This document shows, in pieces, positions 47,475 to 58,939 of a stretch of 64,000 nt of DNA. The stretch comes from Sindora glabra (taxonomy: Eukaryota; Streptophyta; Magnoliopsida; Fabales; Fabaceae). The stretch lies in NCBI GenBank assembly GCA_020226215.1, contig CM035235.1, forward strand, positions 74,115,283 through 74,179,282, given 5' to 3'. Within the stretch, counting starts at the first letter, position 1, and every line of letters begins with the position of its first letter. The notes below the pieces were generated by a model, which had not been told where the DNA came from, ran no database searches, and saw only the letters and a list, made by a program, of their open reading frames with translations. The position numbers were made by a program, and so were the translations under genes.

Positions 47475-50400
47475 ATGGCAATGGTAGATTGGAATCCACC
47501 TGCAGACACACGTACAGTTGTGATCCGTAGAGTTGCTTCTGCTAAATTTGGGAGGCCTTCTCTTCACCTCTTGCAAAATACAAGTAATCCCTCTCTCTAA
47601 TTAAATACACCTTTTCGCTTGTGTAATTAAGTATTACAATTTTGTTGGTCAACCTTTTTGGATTATTATTATTATTTTTTAAAAAAAGACAGGTTTCAAC
47701 AACCAACAGGTCCGATAGATGGAGGCATGCTCTGCTAAAATATAGCATATGGTTTAGGGTTACTCTGATAAATACTAATAATTTGGAGTTATTCTGCATT
47801 CAAATTTTCTCTCTCTTACTTTCCTACAAATAAACAATAATAGTTGCAAGTGCATACAAACATTAATTAATAAAACGGCACAATATTTCACCTCTAGCTA
47901 ATTTAACTTTTATACTGTAAATATTCACTGCTGTTATTCGGCTAAAATTCAGAAATAAAAAAATATTTCTTATTTTAAAATTAAAAATTTATTACTACTA
48001 TTTTGATAAGTAGGGAATTTGCCCTTTAAATTTGGAATTTATTCCGTCGTAATGTTAAAATATTTTACTTATTAAAATACAAGTATAATTATCACAAAGA
48101 TTTAAGTTATATGGTAGAATTATAAATATTTTGGAGAAATTGGATTTTTCCTTTTCGCTGATCATGAAAGTAGACTTCATGAATATGGGACTGAATATTT
48201 GTCTAGAAAAATCGGACTTTTCTGGTTTAAGAAAAAATAACAAAAAAGACTGAATTTGGATTGGGTTTGGATCTACTTCTACCTGTTGGGCCAATGGTAA
48301 CGGGTTCAGGTCTGGCAAGTCTTCTATTGTAACCAACCTGAGCCTGCCAAATTACAATTTTACATTGGGTCTGCCTTTCGTACATTATACACAATTAAAG
48401 GAATTCTACATTCGAGATAGTGTGATTTTTAATTAACTAACCCTTGTATAAAATAGACAGGGAAAATTTTCGTTTTTTCACTTTTCTGCAAGCACCCCCA
48501 AACACATTCCAAAAGCATACGTCTTGAATGGCACTCTAAAACCACTCAAATAATAAAAATGTTTAATTGGCATTTAAATTAAATATAAATTTTCATTACC
48601 TTTTAATAAAAATGTAAGATTTGAAATATAGGATTTAATTTTCTCTATGAGAAAACGTGGGCGAGAATGAAAATATATGAGAAAAAAATGTTAATAAGTA
48701 AAAGTACAAATAACATCATTGTTCAATCAAATATCCTTATTTTTTATTTAAGGATTAGTTTTCTCTCTTAACTCGAAATTCAAATATTGAATAATTATTT
48801 TCATCAATCCACTAAATCTTAGGAGAATACCTTGATAAATGCGTACCTCTCTACAAACTAGCTCTAAAAGGAGATTGGAAAGCAGCCAAACCCCTCATAG
48901 ATGGTGATGGGAGTCTAATGAATGCTGCCATAACGAAGGGATGGTCAACTCTGCTCCACGTGGCAGCCGGAGCAAACCAAGTCCACTTTGTGGAGGAGCT
49001 CCTCAAATTATTGGACCCATGTGACCTGCAACTGCAAGACTACAAAGGGAACACTGCCTTCTGCGTTGCTGCCGCAGTTGGAAATGTGCGAATCACAAAT
49101 ATGATGATGGGCAAGAATGATTCGTTGCCAACAATGAGGGGTGCTCAAGGAATGACGGCTCTTCACATGGCTGCTTTGCAAGGAAGAAACGACATGGCAA
49201 GATATTTATATTCACTCACTATTCACTCATTCCAAGATGATAGGGATTGGATTGTATTGTTCTTCTTTTGTGTCAACGCTGGTATTTATGGTAAGTATAT
49301 ATTGCTCCAACTTAATTAATTAGCCCTACAACTTAGTCGTTCCCACTTAAAAGTAAGGGGAAAAAATATCATATAGAAAGACTATACACAGAGAAGCATA
49401 AGCACACAATTAATCTGAACCAACGAAAATAAAAATATAGTTCTACTTATTTAAAATTGATTTCATAAGTTATTTTAAATATGAGTCTAATTACAGATGA
49501 AAGATTATTCCCTTAATTTGAGAAACAAGTTATATATGTTTCTAATTCCGGATGTATTCGTAAATTAACTTTTACATTTAAGTTCTTTCAAACTATGTCA
49601 TCTATTTTTTCAGAAGAAAAGATCATGATATTCATTTATATATAGAAAAACAAGGTTTAATAGTACGTTTGGATAATAGAAAATGGAAATAACGGAAAAG
49701 GAAAAAAAAAGTTAATGAATGACTTTTTCTTATTTTTTGGAAATTTTGGTGAAGTAGAAAAAGGAACTAAAGAATTATGATTAACCTTTTAAAACCATCA
49801 AATACCCTCCCATACTTGTTTTTTTTTTTTTCATTTTATCTTATTTCCTTTTTTCTCTCCTATTAACTTCGAAACATACTATAAAAATTAATGAAAAATT
49901 TACATCTTATACCGTTGAATTAGTACTTGTTCTATTATTTCTCTCTGCACTTTTGAAAGGTCTCATACTCCTATTTAATTTCAATTTATTTATTTTTTCT
50001 GTGAGAACCTGTAAAATATTTATAGTAGTAGTGCTTGTGATTTAAAAAGATAGAAAGCGTAGGCAACTTGAGATATGCTATTAGCAATTGGTCATGTAGC
50101 AATTTTGGAAGATTTTGCAGATTTAGCCTTGCAAATGTTAGAAAAAGTGCCAATTCTATTAGCATCGGCCCGCAACGGGAGCAATGAGTTAGGGTTGCAT
50201 ATCTTGGCTCGGCAGCCTTCAGGTTTTAGTTCTCAAGGTCGTGGGCGCCAAAACCGACTCATGAACTCGAGTATGGAGTCAACTCTGTTTCTGCAACTCG
50301 TGAGGCGTCTTTGGAGTATTATTCTGCATCTGGATCAGACTGAGATTGAGATGAGAAGAGCAATAAGTGAACCCTGGCAAGTAATATTCGGCGCAGCTCA

Positions 50401-51680
50401 AGTTGGAAATTTTGAGTTTCTAGTTGAGCTTCTGGGAGCTTACCCTGACCTCATATGGGAAGTGGATAATAGAGATCGAACTTTGATTCACATAGCTGTT
50501 TTGCATCGCCATGCCAGAATCTTCAATCTAATCCACGAAATAGGTTCAATCAAGGATATCATAGTAACTTTTGTGGATGATCAGCAAAACAGTATGTTGC
50601 ATTGTGCTGCAAAATTGGCACCGCCTGCTCAACTCAGCTTCATTTCTGGGGCTGCATTCCAAATGATGCATGAATTATTATGGTTTGAGGTATTTTGCTT
50701 TTAACATAATAATTTTTGGTATTCTTTCTCTCTCATTATTTACGGTTATTTACTTACAAGCAACCAATGATAATGGGTGCTTTGTAGATTATACTTTGTG
50801 AAGGACAGACACTTTAAAAAACAAACAGTGGTGTGCCAAATACTTCAATACTTGGACATTATCGGACAAATTGTAGGGACCAAAAGTTAAATTTAATTTG
50901 TATTCATTATTTTAAATGTTACAAAAGCTTTTCTAGTACTATTTTTTGACATAATTAATTCATATTCTACTAAGTACATATGCCAATAAAAGAAACATGC
51001 ATACTCTCCTTTTAATATCTTTTAATATATAGACGGCATGACATACATTTTTAATACAACAGGAGGTGAAGAAGGCTATGCTACCATCATTCATAGAGAT
51101 GAAAAATCGTGATGGCCTAACCCCTCGACAATTATTCACCAAGGAGCATGGAGAATTAGTGAAACGAGCAGAGTCTTGGATGAAGAGAACAGCTAACTCC
51201 TGTATAATGGTTTCAACACTCATCACAACAGGCGTTTTTTCTGCTGCATTCAGCATACCAGGTGGTAACAATGACAACGCAGGAGGAACTCCCAACTATT
51301 TGGAGAAACCATCATTCCTAGTATTTGCAATATCCGATGCAACTGCAATGATCTCATCTTCTACCTGTATTCTAATTTTCTTGTCTATCCTCATCTCACG
51401 CTATGCAGAGGATGATTTCCTGAAGTCACTGCCTTTGAAGCTGATGTTTGGATTGGTAACGCTGTTCATCTCCATTATAAGCATGATGGTAGCATTCAGC
51501 AGTTCCTTCTTCATAGCATACTACCATGGTTTAAAGTGGGTCCCTAACTTCATTTCTGGACTTGCATTGCTGCCAATATCCTTGTTTCTGTTTCTGCAAT
51601 TTCCCCTTTGGTCAGATATTGTGTACTCAACATACTTTTGTAAGTCTCTATTTCGGCCAAGAAAACATATGCTGAATTAG
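47475..51680 (+). CDS. Ankyrin-repeat/PGG-domain membrane protein A (4 coding exons, 587 residues)
   Basis: Coding exons are 47,475-47,583, 48,823-49,290, 50,121-50,689 and 51,063-51,680. Phases are 1, 1 and 0, and every border is GT/AG. Exon 1 encodes 36 residues ending RPSLHLLQNT. Exon 2 has three ankyrin-like repeats (STLLHVAAGANQVHFVEELL, NTAFCVAAAVGNVRI, MTALHMAALQGRNDMARYL). Exon 3 has three more (VIFGAAQVGNFEFLVELL, TLIHIAVLHRHARIFNLI, SMLHCAAKLAP). Exon 4 holds the PGG domain (ANSCIMVSTLITTGVFSAAF, then IPGG) and four predicted membrane helices. The family includes Arabidopsis ITN1 and ACD6-related proteins at the plasma membrane, linked to stress or immunity; this gene's own role is unknown. 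An acceptor 5 bp before the ATG implies an upstream leader exon. The intron that splits exon 3 in paralogue B is absent here. Confidence 0.88.
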
Positions 51681-54420
51681 AAGGGCAAAGAGCCTATGTA
51701 AGTGTAGATGTGTTTGGTGTACTTGGCAAGTCGTCGTAATAGGCATTTGATAGGTATTTGGATAATGTGGACTTGTACACTATATCTCAGCTTATTCCAC
51801 CGGAAAGTATTTTTTTTACAAGAAATTATCATATATATATTTATATTTATGATTAAAAATAATATTTAAATTATAATGATAAAAAATAATTTTTTATAAT
51901 TACCTTCTCAAATTATTTATATTTAATATTAAATAAATAAAATATTTTATCTTATTTTATTATATCTTATAATTATATTTTATGAAATAAATATTCAAAC
52001 AAACAGAGCATAAAAAGGTAGAATTTAGATAAAATGCAATTATTGCAGCTTGTTGTCCAAATATAAATATATGGCCAAGACTAACGTGCCAATGTCCAAA
52101 TTTAATGAATATATATATATATATATATATATATTCATTAAATTCCCCCAACTCAATGGTCATATGTAATAAGCTAGCGCTGTTCCAATTACGGTGATAG
52201 ATTTGAGTTATTGTTGGTTTGTTTTTAGCACCATGGTGCTTCTAGTTCTGTGCACATGTCAAATGCGCCTATTTTATTTTATTTTATTCAGAATAATGAG
52301 AAGATATATAAACTTATAATTTTCGGTATATTAAACTTTTCACTACTAATTTACTATCTAATGGATTAAATGTTGATCATTTATTTTACTAGTGTTCAAT
52401 GGGCAAGTGATTAGACACCTCGCCCACAGCTATGATAATTCATTTTTATTGGGTTGATTGTCATTTGTCATATAATTTCGCTTACCATTCAAGCAAATTT
52501 TTATTGACTTATCTACAAAGAAAAGAATTATATGAATGTTTTATTTAAGAGCTGCGTGCATCTAATTTTCATTTATTTCAAGAAATTATTAATAATTTAT
52601 AAATTCCTACTGTAAATTACAACTATATACAATGGATTGCAACTATTGCAAAATTTACAAATTTATCGAGAAAGTTAGTATTTTGAATTTTTATGAAATA
52701 CTTGCAACAAAACTCCCCAATACCAGTATTCATACCTTTTTCCATGTATGCATACCGTACTTCTATAATTTCTTTTAAAGTAAATTTTAAAGATTTTTCT
52801 GTTGAATTATTGATGGGCATAATGATATAAAAAAGTGCACCTATCCTTCTCAGCTTGCCTTTTTTTTCCCCAATTGTTTTTAGAAGTTTTAAATTATGGT
52901 AAGTTGTTTCATTTTAAAACCAGGCTACATTACCAATGTATTTTTTTCTAATTGTATTTAGAAATGGTTTAAGCTTAACATAAGGGTTAGTATACAGAGT
53001 TTTATTTTCTAAAAGATTAAATATTTTTATTATTAGATTGCATTTAATACATTAAGATTCATATTTTTAATTTCAATAGTGTTATGTGGAGCATTACCTC
53101 CTAATGAGGGGTAGTTTGATTGATATAGGAAGTTAAATTTTTTAAAAAGTAACTTTTTTATGTAAATTTTTTGAAAATTCTTAAAGTTATTTAGTTATCA
53201 TTGAAGAATCGATATTTTTTAGAAAATAATTTTTTATATTTTATTTATTTCAATTTTGAACTTCCTAACAAGTATTAATAAAATAGTTATTATATATTTA
53301 ATATTATTTTAATACATACTAATAGATTTTAATTATATCTAATTATTTTTTATATTATATTTCTAATCTCTTTCCATCATGATTCTTTTAAATTAGTATT
53401 TTTTTATTTTTTTAATTTAATATAAAAATAAAATAGGTTAATATAAAAAATTAAGATTTTTATAAATAAATATTTTAGCTTATCTTAATATAATTAAAAT
53501 GAAATATAATTTAAATGGAAAAATTAATTTTATCAAATTTATATAAAGCAAAAAAAATACATAATTTTTTAATTGTATAATTAAATATTAAAATAATAAA
53601 TATAAAATGATACAATAAATATAATATAATTATATTTAGAATTAAATTTTTATTATAATAATACTTATGATTATATTTACAATTTAAATTTTTGACATGA
53701 CATTTAATGTATATTTATAAAATAATCATTTAATTTATTATATAATTAATAAAATAATTTTATTTTATATAATTAATAATTATATTGAAATAAATATATT
53801 TACATTTTGTAATTAATAAATTATATTTTTTATTAATCAAATATACTTAGTACAAATTTTAAATTGTAAATATAAAATGTTAAAATAGTTATTAATTAAA
53901 TTTAATAAAGATGATTTTATACTTTTATCTATAAAAGACATGAAAATTTTTTTTTATTGAAAGGGCATTAATAAATAACTTTTTATGATTTGTGAAAAGT
54001 AAAACAATTTGAAAAGTTCTACTTCTTTCATTTTAATAATTAGTGGCCAATCAAATAATTCAACTATTTCTTATTTGCTAGAAAGTTCTACCTCCTATAG
54101 TAATTTTGTAAAACAAATGACCTTTGAGTGTTTTTGCCATTGTCTTGGTTTTAATGTATTAAAATTTATATTTTTAATTTTAATTTATTTACTTTAAATT
54201 TTTAAAAAATAATTTAATAATAATTAATTCAGCTTTTTAAAAAATATTTTTTCATAAAATTATTCTTTTAATTTTAATTTATTTATTTTAAAATTTTAAA
54301 AAAATAATTTAATAATAAGATATTCAAACAAGGTGGCGTTTAATCCAATTACCCTAAACACAAGTGGATCTAAATCCGTTTGCTGATTTTTAGTACATTA
54401 TTTTAATAATTTGGCATTGA
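51681..54420. other. Intergenic between the ankyrin-PGG paralogues
   Basis: Just past gene A, 51,713-52,010 looks like a MITE (GTGTTTGGTGTACTTGG at one end, TATTCAAACAAACAGAG at the other; rc CTCTGTTTGTTTGAATA), without a certain target duplication. A TA run lies at 52,109-52,134. 53,100-54,350 is very AT-rich with repeated TTTTAATTTATTTA.TTTAAA text. No gene. Confidence 0.4.
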
Positions 54421-54770
54421 CCAGATGGACTAGTGAAAGGAAGACAAAAGACAGAGGGCAGCTGGCTGCTGGGCTCACTCACTTGGTAGTTGACGACCAC
54501 AACCGAAGACTTCCCCCTGTATCTATCTATCCATTGCAGCTGCAAGTGGTGAAGGAAGCAAATTAATTTCTGATAATTAGAGGTAAAATCTTATTGCTGT
54601 CTTCATCTGAATATAGATCGGTGAGGTCCGTTGTAGAATTAACTTAAATCCCTTTTAGTAAGAAAGTCTTGGGATTCTGAGAATTTGTTAATGTCGATTG
54701 ACAGGGGGATCTTGTCGGAGAAAAGCTGCCTAGATTTAAACGTGACGTGAGGCTTCAGGTATGAATTAAG
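54421..54770 (+). promoter_or_regulatory. Probable promoter/5' UTR block of ankyrin-PGG gene B
   Basis: A GC-richer island with CAGCTGGCTGCTGGG and GTTGACGACCAC, partly shared with the island at 44.77 kb before gene A. Possible leader donors are TTAGAG|GTAAAATC (54,582) and CTTCAG|GTATGAAT (54,759). Gene B needs such an exon because its ATG is preceded by an acceptor. Confidence 0.35.
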
Positions 54771-55872
54771 AAAATTAGGAGTGCTAGTTTAGTTGTACCA
54801 GGTGATGTCTGCTGACTGCTGCCGCTGCTTCCACGCAGCAAAACTCTGTTGGAGGTTGCTGGGTGGGGTTTTATTTGAGTCTGACAATATTTTTTGATTC
54901 CAAACGTATTTAGAAACAAACGATAAACTCCTTCCGTAAGTTTACACTGAAAACGTTTATTCTAAATCGGGACGGGCAAAAGCCAGTTGTGCTACTGCTA
55001 TTTTTATAATTCTTAAATTGTTTTACCATATTTGTTTACAGAGTTTTGATTAAAAAATTTTAAATTGTAATTTTTTTTTCTAAATTGAGATATAGTTCTA
55101 TTCTGTAATCCTAAAAACATTAATTGCTTTTTTTTGAAATTAATTTCTTTGCTGTGTGTCAAATCTTAATACATCAATTTATGTAGAGTATGGCGTCATC
55201 CTTTGCTAACACATATAATCTTAATTATCCCAATTTAAATTTTGTTTGGGGTCATAATATTCTCGGAGTTGATTGTCATTTAATTATAGAATTTTATAAT
55301 GCTTCAAGAAAAAATATATTAAATATTCTTTTATTCGTAAAAATAAATTTCAACAATATAAAGTGTAATACTCTTAAAATAATGTTAATTATACAATATA
55401 TATCTTTAACTGTGTATATTTTTATAAATACTTGTAAAACATTGTAAATGATCAATAAAGATTTTCAGGTATTTAAGTATTTTTGTTCAGGTTATGAAAG
55501 CAATTTGTAAGTTAAAGTTATTTTCAGCTTATAAAAGTAAGCCAAAGACAGTTTGATAAATTTAGCTACTTCTATTATGTTGGTAGGATGAGGTACAATC
55601 CTCAAAATTTATTATGGGAACCAAAACCAGCTGAAAGTAGCTCAAGCATATCACAATCATTTTATATAATTAAAATTATATCCTTTATAAATGGAAAAAT
55701 AATTATGATACTGATAGAATTAACTGTTAATCCTTTTTTAGTGGTGAGTTAGACTTGTTATCATCATCGGTTAGTTTGCTATTATTTCCAATCTAATTAC
55801 ATTAATCATTTTCCAATAAATGGTGCCATATTGCTGCAGGGGCAACAAAAGAATAATATAATTTTTCTTTAC
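54771..55872. other. Probable leader intron of gene B
   Basis: AT-rich; the 85-codon frame at 55,190-55,447 begins at an ATG but shows no domain character and is not flanked by a homologous block before gene A. Confidence 0.4.
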
Positions 55873-55878
55873 AGAGAA

Positions 55879-58800
55879 ATGGGTGCAGTGGAGGCAAATC
55901 CAACAACTTGTTGTCATTTACAGAACATCCCCCGAGTTGTTTCAGCTCACTATAGAAGACCTTCCCTTGATCTGTTAGAAGGCACATGTAAGCTCTGTCT
56001 CTATTTTGTAGAAGCAAAGTTTCCAAGTTCTTCTGTTCCCACAGTCACAGGTCATTTAACAACTCATCACTGCTTGGCATGATATCATCAGAGGCTGCTC
56101 AATTCTACAAATATTGCTATCGAAATGTGATTTCGAAGAATAATGTTATTTACACAATACTAGCTACATATGCATGTAAAAGGAAAAAAACTTCACATAG
56201 AGGCTGCATGAAGCTCTGATTATTGCAATTGTGTTGTTGAAAATGAACCTGATGACTTTCATTGATTTGGAATGCTACCTTGAAACAACAAACCATCCTT
56301 TAGTGCATAAATTATAAATCTGCTATTCCTACAATAATCACCTATCTTCTCAATTTGCAAAATTCCAAACGGATTTTATACCAATGCTTAGCGACTATAG
56401 CTATTTCCATGGATTAATTGGCTCCAGGCGATGCAAGAGAAAAGTACCTCAATCTATGTGTCCCGCTTCATAAAGCAGCACTGAAAGGTGATTGGAGATC
56501 GGCAAATCATATTTTAGAGCAACATGGTGCCCTGCTGAATGCTGCAATAACAAAAGGGTGGGAAACAGTCCTCCATGTTGCAGCCGGTGCAAACCATGTT
56601 CACTTTATTGATGAGCTCGTGAAAATGATGCATAGAGAGGACTTGGAACTACAAGACTACAAAGGGAACACAGCATTCTGCTTTGCTGCAGCTGTTGGAA
56701 ATGTGCGAATTGTAGACATAATGTGGAATAAAAATCCATTCTTGCCAACAATTAGGGGAGGAGAAGGAGTGACTGCTCTTCACATGGCTGCCTTACAAGG
56801 AAGAAGTGAAATGGCATGGTATTTATACCCTAGAACTATTGAAGTATTGCAAGAACATGACTTGGTTATACTGTTCTTTGTTTGTATCAACACTGGAATT
56901 TACGGTAAGTATATTGGTCAGATCTTCAACTGTCATAAAAAATGGCTTATGTTACACTAGAAAATTGGGAAATATTTAATTTTTTTCTTGATATGATGAT
57001 GTGCATGTGAAGTGTGTTAGCACTTAGCACCTTAAATATAGGGAGTGCTTATCATTGTAATCAAGTGGAAGAAACCAAAATGAACACACATGTATATGGC
57101 TAACAGAATTCATGCCATCATCAGAATTTGCAGTTCTAATTATTTTGGAAGATTTTTCAGATTTAGCCTTGGAACTGCTGGCAAAAATGCCAACACTAGC
57201 GCTTGAGCGATATGATAATGAGACAGGTTTGCATGTATTGGCTCGAAAGCCTTCAGGTTCTGGTTGCCAGTGTCCAGGATATAGGAAACAGCTCATGAAC
57301 TGTTGTAAGTGACCACAACAATCACTACTATTCCGGAAAGTAACACTTTGGATTATGCTTTTACTTAACTCTTGATATATTTCTGGCATGGATTTTTTGC
57401 AAAAGTTGTCATCTTGACTAGAACCTGATAGGTTTCCAAGTTTCATCCAACTAAGGACAAAAGTTTTTCAAATTTGCGTTATTTAGCATTTCCGTTTTCA
57501 AATCGAAGGAAACTTGGAGAATGTAGAAGTGGAACAGCTCATTTCCAAGAACATGTGTGGTTTGGATTAGTATGATTTGGGTAGAAAACTCTGCCCGTTC
57601 CAGAATTTGGTTTGGATTCTGCAACACTAAAAAATGTTAGTGGAGAACATAAATTTTAGTCTCTGGTATTTTTTTCTTTCCTCAAGATTTTATGGATGTT
57701 AATTTTTCATCCTATAACGAACTTGTCATATGGCATTTCAGGTATGAAGCAATCTCTGGTCATTCAACTTGTAAGTCGTCTCTGGAAAACAATTCTAAAT
57801 CAAGATGATTCACTGATGAGGAAAACAATAAGTGAACCTTCCCATGTAATATTTAATGCTGCAAAAGTTGGAAATTTTGAGTTTCTGGCTGAAATTTTCA
57901 GTTCTTATCCTGATTTGATATGGGAAGTGGATGATAAAAGTCGAAGTATAATACACATTGCTGTTCTGAATCGCCATGCCAGTATCTTTAATTTAATACA
58001 TGAGATAGGCCCAGTCAAGGATCTCATATTAACTTATGTGGACGATGACAATAACAACAATTTATTGCATTGTGCTGCAAAATTGGCACCACAAGATCAG
58101 CTTAACTTAGTTTCTGGAGCAGCTTTTCAGATGATGCTTGAATTATTATGGTTTGAGGTATCTTTCTCCCCCTTAACTTCATGGTCCACATTTATTTTGT
58201 CCAAGTTTCTGCTTGCTTTCTTTCTTTTGGGTATGCTTTCTATTTCACCCACGATCGTGAAATCTTACTTTACCTTGTTTCTAGTGTCTATATTGATCTT
58301 TTCGACACGTTTCTATATTCATGACAGGAGGTAAAGAAGGTAATGCTACCATCATTCATAGAGATGAGAAATTCCGAAGGCCTAACTCCTCGCGAACTAT
58401 TCACAAAGGAGCATGAAGACTTGCTGAAGAAAGCAGAATCTTGGATGAAAGGAACTGCTAACTCTTGTATGGTTGTTACAACACTAATCACTACAGGCGT
58501 ATTTTCTGCTGCATTCACCATACCAGGTGGAGTTAATGATTCAGGAAATCCCAATTATTTGGAGAAACCATCATTCATGGTGTTTGCTGTATCAGATGCA
58601 ACCGCACTGATCTCATCATCAACCTCAGTACTAATTTTTCTGTCAATCCTTATCTCACGCTATGCGGAGGATGACTTTTTGAAGTCACTGCCATTGAAGT
58701 TGATATTTGGACTGGTAACACTATTCGTCTCCATAATAAGCATGATGGTAGCATTTAGTACTTCCTTCTTCATAGCATACTACCATGGTTTAGAATGGGT

Positions 58801-58939
58801 TCCTAAATTCATTGCTGTACTTGCATTTCTACCAATACCCTTATTTGCATTTTTGCAATATCGTCTATGGTCTGATATAGTTTACTCAACCTATTATTGT
58901 AGATATCTATTTCGACCAAACAGACATATGCTTCAATAG
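55879..58939 (+). CDS. Ankyrin-repeat/PGG-domain membrane protein B (5 coding exons, 585 residues)
   Basis: Coding exons are 55,879-55,987, 56,428-56,904, 57,161-57,304, 57,742-58,157 and 58,328-58,939, with phases 1, 1, 1 and 0. Exon 1 (36 residues, ending RPSLDLLEGT) was found by its match to exon 1 of paralogue A; joining it yields EGT-C-DAREKYLNLCVPLHKAAL. Ankyrin-like repeats are ETVLHVAAGANHVHFIDEL, NTAFCFAAAVGNVRI, VTALHMAALQGRSEMAWYL, VIFNAAKVGNFEFLAEIF, SIIHIAVLNRHASIFNLI and NLLHCAAKLAP. The PGG domain follows: NSC at 427-429, IPGG at 447-450, then helices near 430-446, 465-490, 505-531 and 541-561. Together this gives a cytosolic ankyrin region and a four-helix membrane anchor. The gene sits 4.2 kb behind paralogue A, same strand; introns are shorter than in A. 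Function within the ITN1/ACD6-like group is not established. Confidence 0.9.

Noticed and set aside
50960..51295. 111-codon minus frame (and 58,288-58,554 on the paralogue)
   Set aside because: Antisense shadow of the PGG-domain exon; present in both paralogues only because the sense exon is conserved.
57024..57446. 140-codon minus frame in gene B
   Set aside because: Lies antisense across exon 3 and its introns; no counterpart in gene A and no protein features.
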